NCBI GenBank assembly: GCA_042090785.1
Contig: JBELIP010000022.1
Span: 1-18,591 of the forward strand
Length of the DNA: 18,591 bases
Reading direction: 5' to 3'
DNA from: UBA7434 sp042090785
Lineage (GTDB): Bacteria > Pseudomonadota > Gammaproteobacteria > Pseudomonadales > UBA7434
Below are positions 7,487-15,347 of the stretch, one piece after another. Below the pieces are notes generated by a model, which ran no database searches, was not told where the DNA came from, and saw only the letters and a program-made list of their open reading frames with translations. A program made the translations under genes and the position numbers. How positions within the stretch are numbered: the first letter of the stretch is position 1; each line of letters begins with the position of its first letter.

Positions 7487-8626
7487 ATGTCAAAACGCGA
7501 TTATTATGAAATTCTCGGTGTGGGTAAACAGACCGATGCCAAAGATATTAAAAAAGCCTACCGTCGCATAGCGATGAAATATCATCCTGATCGTAATCCT
7601 GATGATCCGGAAGCCGAAAACAAATTTAAAGAAGCGAGCGAAGCCTACGAAATTCTGAGCGATCAACAAAAACGTTCGGCCTATGACCAATATGGCCATG
7701 CCGGTGTTGACCCACAAATGGGTGGTGCTGGTTTTGGTGGTGATGCGGGTAATTTCAGTGATATTTTCGGCGATGTCTTTGGCGATATTTTTGGCGGTGG
7801 TGGGGGTGGCGGTCGTGGCCGCGCAGGTCCGCACCGTGGTTCTGACCTTCGCTATAATCTTGACTTGGGTCTTGAGCAGGCCGTGCATGGTGACACACTA
7901 AAAATTCGCGTGCCTACATTGGTCTCTTGTGAGCCGTGCGATGGTTCTGGTGCTAAGAAAGGAAGCTCGCCAGTCACTTGTTCTACCTGTGCGGGTCAGG
8001 GTCAGGTAAGAATGACGCAGGGGTTTTTCTCTGTACAGCAAACTTGTCCTAGTTGTAATGGCCAAGGCAGCACGATTAAAGACCCTTGTAATAGCTGTCA
8101 TGGTCAGGGCCGTGTTGAAGAGACCAAAACCTTATCGGTTAAAGTGCCGCCGGGTGTTGATACGGGTGATCGCATTCGCTTAACTGGCGAAGGTGAAGCT
8201 AGCCCTGACGGCGGACCTGCTGGTGATTTGTATGTGCAGGTGAATGTGCGTGATCATGCCATTTTTGAGCGCGACGGTAAGCATTTATACTGCGACGTAC
8301 CGATAGGTTTTCCTGATGCGGCTTTGGGTGGTGAGTTAGAAGTGCCTACTTTAGATGGCCGCGTTAAGTTGAAGATTCCACAAGAAACGCAAACCGGCAA
8401 GATGTTCCGCTTGCGTGGTAAGGGTGTCACACCCGTGCGTGGTGGTGCGCGTGGTGACCTTATGTGCCGTGTAGTGGTTGAAACGCCGGTTAAATTGACC
8501 AAAGAGCAAACAGAGTTAATTCGTCAGTTGCAAGCGAGTCTTGATTCGTCGGGCAGTAAACAGTCGCCGCGCAAGAGCACCTGGTTCGAAGGGGTTAAAT
8601 CCTTTTTTGATGATATGAAAAGTTAG
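7487..8626 (+). CDS. dnaJ: Co-chaperone DnaJ (Hsp40)
   Basis: DnaJ stimulates DnaK ATP hydrolysis and delivers substrates. From ATG 7487 it is 379 residues, the usual length. The J domain is at 1-70, with HPD at 33-35 in KYHPDRNPDD. A glycine/phenylalanine-rich linker with runs of Gly follows at about 75-115. Four CxxCxGxG zinc repeats lie at about 148-208 (CEPCDGSG, CSTCAGQG, CPSCNGQG, CNSCHGQG), then the C-terminal beta domains. An in-frame TTG at 7472 adds five residues, but the family begins MSKRDYYEILGV. The Shine-Dalgarno is weak. It lies about 170 bases after dnaK with hairpins between, and I saw no separate sigma-32 promoter. Confidence 0.98.
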   Translation: MSKRDYYEILGVGKQTDAKDIKKAYRRIAMKYHPDRNPDDPEAENKFKEASEAYEILSDQQKRSAYDQYGHAGVDPQMGGAGFGGDAGNFSDIFGDVFGDIFGGGGGGGRGRAGPHRGSDLRYNLDLGLEQAVHGDTLKIRVPTLVSCEPCDGSGAKKGSSPVTCSTCAGQGQVRMTQGFFSVQQTCPSCNGQGSTIKDPCNSCHGQGRVEETKTLSVKVPPGVDTGDRIRLTGEGEASPDGGPAGDLYVQVNVRDHAIFERDGKHLYCDVPIGFPDAALGGELEVPTLDGRVKLKIPQETQTGKMFRLRGKGVTPVRGGARGDLMCRVVVETPVKLTKEQTELIRQLQASLDSSGSKQSPRKSTWFEGVKSFFDDMKS

Positions 8627-8739
8627 TGAACGTAAATATTCATTTACTGGAATAACAATTACCTGACAAAATCGCGGTAAGATAAACTTTTAGCGATGGC
8701 TCTTGATGAGTCTCGATGACCTCTCACTGGACAGTGATC

Positions 8740-9543
8740 ATGATAAAAATTGCAGTGACCGGTGCCGCCGGTCGAATGGGTAAAACTCTTATAGAAGCTT
8801 TGGCTAATTCATCGACAGCACAGTTGACGGTAGCTATTGAGCATCCATCGAGCTCATTGATTGGCGCTGATGCCGGTGAGGTTGCTGGTATTGGTAAGTC
8901 CGGCGTGGCTATTGGTGCTGACCTTGCGGCCGTGATCAATGAGTTTGATGTGTTAATCGACTTTACTGTGCCGGCAGTAACCATTGCGAATGCGCAAATG
9001 TGTGGCGCCAACCAAAAAGGCATGGTGGTAGGTACTACGGGTTTTGATGAGCAACAAAAAGCAGCGCTGAATGCGGCAATAGCGCCCATTGCTATTGTGA
9101 TGGCGGCTAACTACAGTATTGGCGTTAATCTTTGCTTTAAACTCAGTAAGTTAGCGGCTGAAGTGATGGGTGATACTGCTGATATCGAAATTATTGAAGC
9201 GCATCATCGCCATAAAGTCGATGCGCCATCAGGTACGGCGTTGAAATTAGGCGAAGTGGTGGCCGAGGCGACGGGTCGTGATTTAGATAAAGTGGCGGTT
9301 TATGGTCGTGAAGGCCAAACCGGCGCGCGAGACCAAAAAACCATTGGCTTTGCGACTGTCCGGGCGGGCGATGTCGTGGGTGATCATACGGTATTGTTTG
9401 CCCATGAGGGTGAGCGGGTAGAAGTAACGCATAAAGCCAGTTCAAGAATGTCATTTGCCTCTGGTGCTGTCCGCGCAGCGGGTTGGTTGGCTGATCAGCC
9501 GGCCGGTTTGTACGATATGCAAGATGTCTTGAACTTGCACTGA
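8740..9543 (+). CDS. dapB: 4-hydroxy-tetrahydrodipicolinate reductase DapB
   Basis: DapB carries out the NAD(P)H-dependent reduction step of lysine and diaminopimelate synthesis. From ATG 8740 the protein has 267 residues, as in the family. Visible motifs are the nucleotide-binding GAAGRMGK near 8-15, DFTVPAVT, GTTGFDEQQ and the catalytic EAHHRHKVDAPSGTAL, with His155 and Lys159 equivalent to E. coli His159 and Lys163. An ATG at 8716 is in frame and adds eight residues, but homologues begin directly before the RIAV/KIAV strand, so I prefer 8740. dapB follows dnaJ with a 113-base gap, as in Pseudomonas. Confidence 0.97.
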   Translation: MIKIAVTGAAGRMGKTLIEALANSSTAQLTVAIEHPSSSLIGADAGEVAGIGKSGVAIGADLAAVINEFDVLIDFTVPAVTIANAQMCGANQKGMVVGTTGFDEQQKAALNAAIAPIAIVMAANYSIGVNLCFKLSKLAAEVMGDTADIEIIEAHHRHKVDAPSGTALKLGEVVAEATGRDLDKVAVYGREGQTGARDQKTIGFATVRAGDVVGDHTVLFAHEGERVEVTHKASSRMSFASGAVRAAGWLADQPAGLYDMQDVLNLH

Positions 9544-9908
9544 GCCTGTATTAAGTGTTGTAAGGTAAGCGAGCGATTAACGGACATAAATAGATTATTT
9601 TTTAGCCGTTAAAACACCGCTAAGTTTTATCGTTTAGTTGGATTCGAGGCTCGGCAGCCTTAATTACATGCGTAGTGGGTCAAATAAGAAAGCGCTGTGT
9701 CATTTTTCTTTGCTGCAATGACATTTTCAACCACATAGTCATGGACACTGCAGCGCATTTTCCTTAAACTTCCGCGCCAACTCAGGTAGGGTTAAAAGTG
9801 ATGTCATGGTTGATTGGCAAGCCATCGAATATCGCATAACCGTTTTGATACTGCCGTAATAATATTTCGCGTTCGCGATGCCAATATCGCTTTATTTGGG
9901 GAGTCATT
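9544..9908. other. 365-bp intergenic region between dapB and carA
   Basis: No gene is visible here. It holds a loose inverted repeat (TTAACGG/CCGTTAA at 9577-9583 and 9606-9612) around a T-rich stretch. It also holds a 17-codon frame at 9668-9721 without a Shine-Dalgarno, and a pair of nested inverted segments around 9711-9755 (GCTGCA...TGCAGC enclosing ATGAC...GTCAT). It ends with a strong GGGGAG Shine-Dalgarno at 9898-9903 for carA. I found no ArgR-type TGAAT/ATTCA palindrome. The carAB promoter should lie here, but I could not place it confidently. Confidence 0.5.
9577..9612 (+). terminator. Possible weak terminator after dapB
   Basis: A seven-base inverted repeat, TTAACGG and CCGTTAA, encloses a 22-base loop that contains a T-run. 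The T-run is inside the loop rather than after the stem, so this is not a standard intrinsic terminator. It is the only candidate near the end of dapB. Confidence 0.2.
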
Positions 9909-11063
9909 TTGTCGTTCTGTACCGCAGTGCTCGCGCTAGAAGATGGGAGTGTGTTTCACGGCACAGCTATTGGCGTTCCAGGTGTTACAGTTGGCGAGGT
10001 TGTGTTTAATACCGCCATGACTGGCTACCAAGAAATCCTTACTGATCCCTCTTACGCTAGACAAATCGTTACTCTTACTTATCCGCATATTGGTAATACC
10101 GGGACGACCAGCGAAGACAATGAGTCTGATCGCGTTTGGTCGGCGGGCTTAGTGATTCGTGATTTGCCTTTATTGGCGAGCAACTTCCGGTCTGAGCAAG
10201 ATTTGGCTTCTTACTTAAAGGATAATGGCGTTGTTGCCATTGCTGATATCGATACCCGCCAGTTAACGCGCGTGCTTAGAGAGCAGGGTGCACAAGGCGG
10301 CTGTATTTTAACCTCAGAAACAGCCATTACCGCCGATGATGAAGCCCGTGCCATCGAGCAGGCTAAAGCGTTTGCCGGTTTAAAAGGTATGGATTTAGCC
10401 AAAGAGGTTAGCTGTAAAGAAAGTTACGCTTGGACCGAGTCGGTTTGGTCGTTGACCGAAGGTCACACCACGCCCGATGCTGCTTCGCAGCTTTATCATG
10501 TTGTGGCTTACGATTTTGGCGCTAAGCGCAATATCTTACGAATGTTGGTGGAGCGCGGTTGCCGGTTAACCGTTGTGCCCGCACAAACACCCGCTGCCGA
10601 AGTGTTGGCTTTGAAACCCGATGGCGTGTTCTTATCCAATGGTCCTGGCGATCCTGAGCCTTGCGATTATGCTATTGAGGCGATTAAAACCATTTTAGAT
10701 ACCGGCCTACCTATTTTTGGTATTTGCCTAGGTCACCAGTTGTTGGCTTTAGCCAGTGGTGCGCAAACGGTCAAGATGAAGTTTGGTCATCATGGTGCCA
10801 ACCATCCAGTACAAAACTTGGATGATGGCACGGTACTGATTACTAGTCAGAACCACGGCTTTGCCGTCGATGAAGCCAGCTTGCCTGCGACGTTGCGTGC
10901 AACGCACAAATCCTTGTTCGATCAATCGCTTCAAGGCATTCATCGTACCGATAAACCCGCATTTAGTTTTCAAGGTCATCCTGAGGCAAGCCCAGGACCA
11001 ACCGATGCTGCACCGTTATTCGACCATTTTATTGAGCTAATGGCTCAGCACTCTTCACTTTAG
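9909..11063 (+). CDS. carA: Carbamoyl-phosphate synthase small subunit CarA
   Basis: CarA is the glutamine amidotransferase subunit that supplies ammonia to CarB for carbamoyl phosphate, the shared precursor of arginine and pyrimidines. The 384-residue protein has the N-terminal domain (LALEDGSVFHG, GEVVFNTAMTGYQEILTDPSY) and the class I amidotransferase domain. In the latter, GICLGHQ contains the nucleophile Cys273, and GHPEASPGP contains His357 and Glu359. LSNGPGDP is also present. The start is TTG, with GGGGAG five bases upstream and no in-frame ATG in the short upstream stretch. carB follows 17 bases after the stop. No ORF lies between the two genes, unlike in Pseudomonas aeruginosa. Confidence 0.97.
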   Translation: MSFCTAVLALEDGSVFHGTAIGVPGVTVGEVVFNTAMTGYQEILTDPSYARQIVTLTYPHIGNTGTTSEDNESDRVWSAGLVIRDLPLLASNFRSEQDLASYLKDNGVVAIADIDTRQLTRVLREQGAQGGCILTSETAITADDEARAIEQAKAFAGLKGMDLAKEVSCKESYAWTESVWSLTEGHTTPDAASQLYHVVAYDFGAKRNILRMLVERGCRLTVVPAQTPAAEVLALKPDGVFLSNGPGDPEPCDYAIEAIKTILDTGLPIFGICLGHQLLALASGAQTVKMKFGHHGANHPVQNLDDGTVLITSQNHGFAVDEASLPATLRATHKSLFDQSLQGIHRTDKPAFSFQGHPEASPGPTDAAPLFDHFIELMAQHSSL

Positions 11064-11080
11064 GTAGACGCGCGCTAACC

Positions 11081-14000
11081 ATGCCAAAAAGAACCGACAT
11101 AGAAAGCATATTAATTTTAGGCGCTGGGCCTATTGTCATTGGTCAGGCCTGTGAGTTTGATTACTCTGGCGCGCAAGCGTGTAAGGCATTAAGAGAGGAA
11201 GGTTACCGCGTTATTCTGGTTAACTCGAATCCCGCCACCATCATGACCGACCCGGCAATGGCTGATGCCACTTATATCGAGCCAGTTGAATGGCGTACGG
11301 TGGCTAAAATTATTGAAAAAGAAAAACCCGATGTTGTTTTGCCTACCATGGGCGGGCAGACGGCATTAAACTGTGCGCTGGATCTTGCGCGCGAAGGCGT
11401 GCTAGAAAAGCATGGCGTGCAGATGATTGGCGCAACGCGCGAGGCAATTGACAAAGCCGAAGATCGCAACTTATTTGATAAAGCCATGAAAGCAATTGGC
11501 CTTGAAACACCTCGCTCCGATATTGCCCATACGTTAGAAGAAGCGCATGCGGTACAAAAGACCTTGGGCTTCCCCGTTATTATTCGTCCTTCTTTTACGA
11601 TGGGCGGCTCGGGTGGTGGTATTGCGTATAACTCAGAAGAGTTCGAAGAAATATGTAAGCGCGGTTTAGATTTATCACCAACCAATGAATTATTGATTGA
11701 TGAATCATTAATTGGTTGGAAAGAATATGAAATGGAAGTTGTCCGCGACAAAAACGACAACTGCATTATTGTTTGCGCTATCGAAAACTTTGACGCCATG
11801 GGCGTGCATACCGGTGATTCGATTACCGTAGCCCCAGCGCAAACGTTAACCGATAAAGAATATCAAATTATGCGTAACGCTTCGTTGGCGGTGTTGCGTG
11901 AAATCGGCGTAGAAACGGGCGGCTCTAACGTACAGTTTGGTATTTGCCCCAAAACCGGCCGCATGGTTATTATTGAAATGAACCCGCGGGTAAGTCGGTC
12001 TTCGGCATTGGCTTCTAAAGCCACGGGTTTTCCAATTGCAAAAATCGCTGCCAAGCTGGCCATTGGTTATACCTTGGATGAATTACAAAACGACATTACC
12101 GGTGGTACAACACCTGCGTCGTTTGAGCCAGCTATCGATTACGTTGTGACTAAAATTCCTCGCTTTACCTTCGAGAAGTTTGCTGCTGCCGAGCCTGTGT
12201 TAAGTACACAGATGAAGTCAGTCGGTGAAGTTATGGCTATTGGCCGTACTTTTCAAGAATCAATGCAAAAAGCCTTGCGTGGTTTAGAGGTTGGCGTCTC
12301 GGGCTTTGATCCTATTATCAATTTAAACAGTGCCGATGCCTTGGTAGAAATTAAGGCGCAATTGCAAACGCCTGGCCCTGATCGCGCGTGGTATGTGGGT
12401 GATGCGTTCCGTGCCGGTTTAACGGTTGATGAAGTCTATGAATTATCCGCCATCGATACTTGGTTTTTAGTTCAGATTGAAGATTTAATTAAAGACGAGT
12501 TAGCGCTGGCTGAAAAAGCGTTGGCAGATGTTGATGCTGGCGCTATGCGTGCGCTGAAGCGCAAAGGCTTTGCCGATAAGCGTTTAGCTGATGTATTACA
12601 GTGTGCTGAAAATGATGTGCGTTCTGCGCGTTTAGGTTTTGGTATTAAGCCAAGCTATAAGCGTGTTGATACTTGTGCGGCTGAGTTTGCTAGCGCCACC
12701 GCTTATATGTATTCCACTTATGAAGAATATTGCGAAGCCGCTCCGTCGAATCGCGATAAAATTATGGTCTTAGGTGGCGGCCCTAACCGAATTGGTCAGG
12801 GTATTGAGTTTGATTACTGCTGTGTTCACGCGGCATTAGCGATGCGTGAAGACGGTTATGAAACCATTATGGTTAACTGTAATCCTGAAACGGTTTCTAC
12901 CGATTACGATACATCCGACCGCTTGTACTTTGAGCCGGTCACCTTAGAAGATGTATTAGCGATTGTTGATATTGAAAAACCGAAAGGCGTCATTGTGCAA
13001 TTTGGTGGCCAGACGCCACTAAAATTAGCGCGTGATTTAGAAAATGCGGGCGTACCAATTATTGGTACCACGCCGGATGCTATTGATAAGGCAGAAGATC
13101 GCGAGCGTTTTCAGCAAATGATTCAGAAACTGGATTTATTGCAGCCGCCGAATAGAACCGTTAGGTCCAGTGAAGCGGCGATTGATGCCGCGAATGAAAT
13201 TGGTTATCCGTTGGTGGTTCGCCCTTCATATGTGTTGGGTGGCCGAGCTATGGAGATTGTTTATAGCGAAGAAGAGTTAATGCGCTATATGACCGAGGCA
13301 GTTCAAGTATCTAATGAAAGCCCTGTATTGCTCGATCATTTTTTGAATGCCGCGGTAGAAGTAGATTTAGATGCGGTGAGTGATGGCGAGGTTGTCGTTA
13401 TTGGCGCAGTGATGCAGCATATTGAGCAAGCGGGTGTCCATTCGGGTGACTCTGCTTGTGCATTACCGCCATATAGCTTGTCTGAAAAGCACCAAGAAGA
13501 TATGCGCGTTATGGTTAAAGCCATGGCAATGGAATTAAACGTTGTGGGTTTAATGAATGTGCAGTTGGCAATTCAAGATGATGATATTTATGTGATCGAG
13601 GTAAACCCTCGTGCGTCGCGAACAGTACCGTTTGTGTCTAAGTGTATTGGTGTTTCGTTAGCTAAAATTGCTGCACGCTGTATGGCGGGTACCAGTTTGG
13701 CCGAGCAAGGGTTTACTACCGAGCGTATTCCGGCTTTTTCCAGTGTTAAAGAAGCGGTGTTCCCGTTTGCTAAATTTCAAGGTGTCGACCCTATACTTGG
13801 GCCAGAAATGAAATCAACCGGCGAAGTTATGGGTTCTGGCCTGACGTTTGGTGAGGCTTTTGCAAAAGCGCAGCTGGGTGCAGGCGAAAACTTACCTACA
13901 GGCGGCACGGCATTTTTAAGTGTGCGTGATGTCGATAAACCAGGCTTGGTATCGGTGGCCAATGATTTAATGGCATTAGGTTTTGATTTAATTGCCACAA

Positions 14001-14293
14001 AGGGCACTCAAAAAGCATTAGCGGCGGCGGGTATCGATTCGGTATCGGTTAATAAGGTACAGGAAGGTCGCCCGCATATTGTTGATGCGATTAAAAATGG
14101 CGATATTAATTTAATTATTAATACCACCGAGGGTCGCAAGGCCATTGCTGACTCTGCGACCATTCGTAGTTCGGCATTGCATAATAAGGTTTATTATACG
14201 ACGACCTTAGCGGGTGCTAATGCCTTGTGTATGGCGCTTAATGTCACCGATGAAACTGCTGTGAATCGCTTGCAGGATTTGCACCAAGCGTAG
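11081..14293 (+). CDS. carB: Carbamoyl-phosphate synthase large subunit CarB
   Basis: CarB makes carbamoyl phosphate from bicarbonate, ammonia and two ATP. The 1070-residue protein (E. coli 1073) starts PKRTDIESILILGAGPIVIGQACEFDYSG. It contains two homologous ATP-grasp halves: one at about 1-400, and one at about 550-935 starting MVLGGGPNRIGQGIEFDYCC. An oligomerisation domain lies between them, and a C-terminal MGS-type allosteric domain runs from about 936. Both halves show the VRPS and NPR motifs of the fold. No strong Shine-Dalgarno lies close to ATG 11081, so translation is probably coupled to carA. Confidence 0.98.
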   Translation: MPKRTDIESILILGAGPIVIGQACEFDYSGAQACKALREEGYRVILVNSNPATIMTDPAMADATYIEPVEWRTVAKIIEKEKPDVVLPTMGGQTALNCALDLAREGVLEKHGVQMIGATREAIDKAEDRNLFDKAMKAIGLETPRSDIAHTLEEAHAVQKTLGFPVIIRPSFTMGGSGGGIAYNSEEFEEICKRGLDLSPTNELLIDESLIGWKEYEMEVVRDKNDNCIIVCAIENFDAMGVHTGDSITVAPAQTLTDKEYQIMRNASLAVLREIGVETGGSNVQFGICPKTGRMVIIEMNPRVSRSSALASKATGFPIAKIAAKLAIGYTLDELQNDITGGTTPASFEPAIDYVVTKIPRFTFEKFAAAEPVLSTQMKSVGEVMAIGRTFQESMQKALRGLEVGVSGFDPIINLNSADALVEIKAQLQTPGPDRAWYVGDAFRAGLTVDEVYELSAIDTWFLVQIEDLIKDELALAEKALADVDAGAMRALKRKGFADKRLADVLQCAENDVRSARLGFGIKPSYKRVDTCAAEFASATAYMYSTYEEYCEAAPSNRDKIMVLGGGPNRIGQGIEFDYCCVHAALAMREDGYETIMVNCNPETVSTDYDTSDRLYFEPVTLEDVLAIVDIEKPKGVIVQFGGQTPLKLARDLENAGVPIIGTTPDAIDKAEDRERFQQMIQKLDLLQPPNRTVRSSEAAIDAANEIGYPLVVRPSYVLGGRAMEIVYSEEELMRYMTEAVQVSNESPVLLDHFLNAAVEVDLDAVSDGEVVVIGAVMQHIEQAGVHSGDSACALPPYSLSEKHQEDMRVMVKAMAMELNVVGLMNVQLAIQDDDIYVIEVNPRASRTVPFVSKCIGVSLAKIAARCMAGTSLAEQGFTTERIPAFSSVKEAVFPFAKFQGVDPILGPEMKSTGEVMGSGLTFGEAFAKAQLGAGENLPTGGTAFLSVRDVDKPGLVSVANDLMALGFDLIATKGTQKALAAAGIDSVSVNKVQEGRPHIVDAIKNGDINLIINTTEGRKAIADSATIRSSALHNKVYYTTTLAGANALCMALNVTDETAVNRLQDLHQA

Positions 14294-14350
14294 ATAAGTT
14301 TTTTATACTCGTTAGCCCTAGCTTTTTCCTAAGCTGTTTCTTAATATAAG

Positions 14351-14376
14351 TGCGCTCTACACACGAGCGCATTTTT
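14351..14376 (+). terminator. Intrinsic terminator-like hairpin between carB and greA
   Basis: TGCGCTC (14351-14357) and GAGCGCA (14365-14371) form a seven-base GC-rich stem with a seven-base loop, followed by five T residues. It lies 57 bases after the carB stop and 33 bases before the greA ATG. It could end carAB transcription or sit inside the greA leader as an attenuator. Confidence 0.7.
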
Positions 14377-14409
14377 GATATGTTTTCGATAGATAATAGG
14401 TATTTAACA

Positions 14410-14886
14410 ATGAATCGTGTTCCGATGACCGTTGCTGGCGAAGCGACCTTAAAGGCAGAGTTAGATCGACTGAAAAAAGTTGAGCGTCCTGCTATTGTTA
14501 AGGCGATTGCAGAAGCACGCGAGCATGGCGATTTAAAAGAAAATGCCGAATACCACGCAGCACGCGAACAACAAGGTTTTTGCGAAGGCCGTATTCAGGA
14601 AATTGAAGGCAAGTTAGCTGATTCGCAAGTGATCGATATTTCTGCAATACCTGAAAGTGGTAAGGTCATTTTTGGTGCAACGGTCACTATTATTAATGTG
14701 GATACCGATGAAGAAGTGACTTACCAAATTGTTGGCGAAGACGAAGCTGATGTTAAAGTGGGAAAAATCTCTATCACCTCTCCGATAGCTAGAGCGTTAA
14801 TTGGTAAAGAAGTGGGTGATGTTGCCGTGGTCCATGCACCGAGTGGCAATATCGAATATGAAATTGATTCCGTGAAACATATTTAG
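14410..14886 (+). CDS. greA: Transcript cleavage factor GreA
   Basis: GreA enters the RNA polymerase secondary channel and stimulates cleavage of backtracked RNA. From ATG 14410 the protein is 158 residues, exactly the E. coli length. Residues 1-75 form the coiled coil, with the acidic tip in REHGDLKENAEYHAAREQQ (Asp41 and Glu44). The globular C-terminal domain has KVIFGATVTIINVDTDEEVTYQIVGEDEADVK and SPIARALIGKEVGD. An in-frame ATG at 14350 would add 20 residues encoded by the terminator hairpin, so I rejected it. An AGG at 14398-14400 is the likely Shine-Dalgarno. Confidence 0.97.
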   Translation: MNRVPMTVAGEATLKAELDRLKKVERPAIVKAIAEAREHGDLKENAEYHAAREQQGFCEGRIQEIEGKLADSQVIDISAIPESGKVIFGATVTIINVDTDEEVTYQIVGEDEADVKVGKISITSPIARALIGKEVGDVAVVHAPSGNIEYEIDSVKHI

Positions 14887-14982
14887 TTAATAGATAATGG
14901 CGTTTAATGAGTAGTTATTACCGCGCTGTTGTTCGTAGATACATGCCTGATATTTCCTGCCTTACTTAATACAAGAATATTT

Positions 14983-15014
14983 TTTATTCAGTGATTGAAG
15001 TAAATTTTTTTTTT
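14983..15014 (+). terminator. Candidate greA terminator, AT-rich
   Basis: TTTATTCA (14983-14990) pairs with TGAAGTAAA (14996-15004) with one bulge and a five-base loop, followed directly by ten T residues. The stem is AT-rich and so only modestly stable, but the T-run and its place about 100 bases after greA support it. Confidence 0.45.
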
Positions 15015-15057
15015 ACATTTTTTTGTGATCTAGTCGCGATATTTTTTAATTACTTAT

Positions 15058-15086
15058 TTTATGGAAAAAGCTGCTTACTTTATAAT
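15058..15086 (+). promoter_or_regulatory. Weak candidate promoter for the TSP3 lipoprotein gene
   Basis: TATAAT at 15081-15086 is a perfect -10. At a 17-base spacing the -35 position reads TTTATG, a poor match, but the upstream sequence is very AT-rich and might act as an UP element. If used, it would give a leader of about 255 bases. Confidence 0.3.
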
Positions 15087-15177
15087 CAATCAATCTAAAA
15101 ATAGCGATAAATCGGATGTGCGGGGTTGACTGCCTATCGGTAATCGTCAATCATTCATTTCGAAATAATTAAAAAAA

Positions 15178-15202
15178 TTAGTTCAATCTTTAGTGAACCT
15201 AA
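15178..15202 (+). other. Imperfect hairpin in the lipoprotein leader
   Basis: TTAGTTCA (15178-15185) and TGAACCTAA (15194-15202) pair with a single bulged base around an eight-base loop. It could be an RNA structure in the leader or an operator half-site pair. There is no direct evidence for either. Confidence 0.25.
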
Positions 15203-15347
15203 CAGGTCTTGATTTTCGTCATATAACGTTAATATATCCCTACTATCATGCGGATGGCGCTTGTCACTTTCTGTTTAATCAAAATTTGAATGTTTATTTT
15301 CTATTATCGTTTTTGCAAACGTTAAAAATAATTGTTAAGGAATATCT

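Larger units (their letters stand above)
14887..15347. other. 460-bp AT-rich non-coding region upstream of the lipoprotein gene
   Basis: I see no convincing gene. The stretch is strongly AT-rich, with runs of up to ten T. It holds a candidate greA terminator near 14983-15014, a perfect TATAAT at 15081-15086 with a poor -35 (TTTATG at 15058-15063), and an imperfect hairpin at 15178-15202. AAGGA at 15337-15341 is the Shine-Dalgarno for the lipoprotein. A 22-codon frame at 15061-15129 has no Shine-Dalgarno. Confidence 0.5.

Noticed and set aside
9668..9721. A 17-codon possible leader peptide before carA
   Set aside because: No Shine-Dalgarno, no terminator-antiterminator pair downstream, and no run of regulatory codons.
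14350..14409. A 20-residue extension of GreA from ATG 14350
   Set aside because: It would be encoded by the terminator hairpin, and the shorter form has exactly the E. coli length and N terminus.
15061..15129. A 22-codon frame in the AT-rich leader
   Set aside because: No Shine-Dalgarno, it contains the TATAAT element, and its length is expected by chance.
15110..15160. Riboswitch in the lipoprotein leader
   Set aside because: GCGGGGTTGAC and a TTGAC/GTCAA inverted pair looked suggestive, but no known aptamer core such as GEMM could be assembled.
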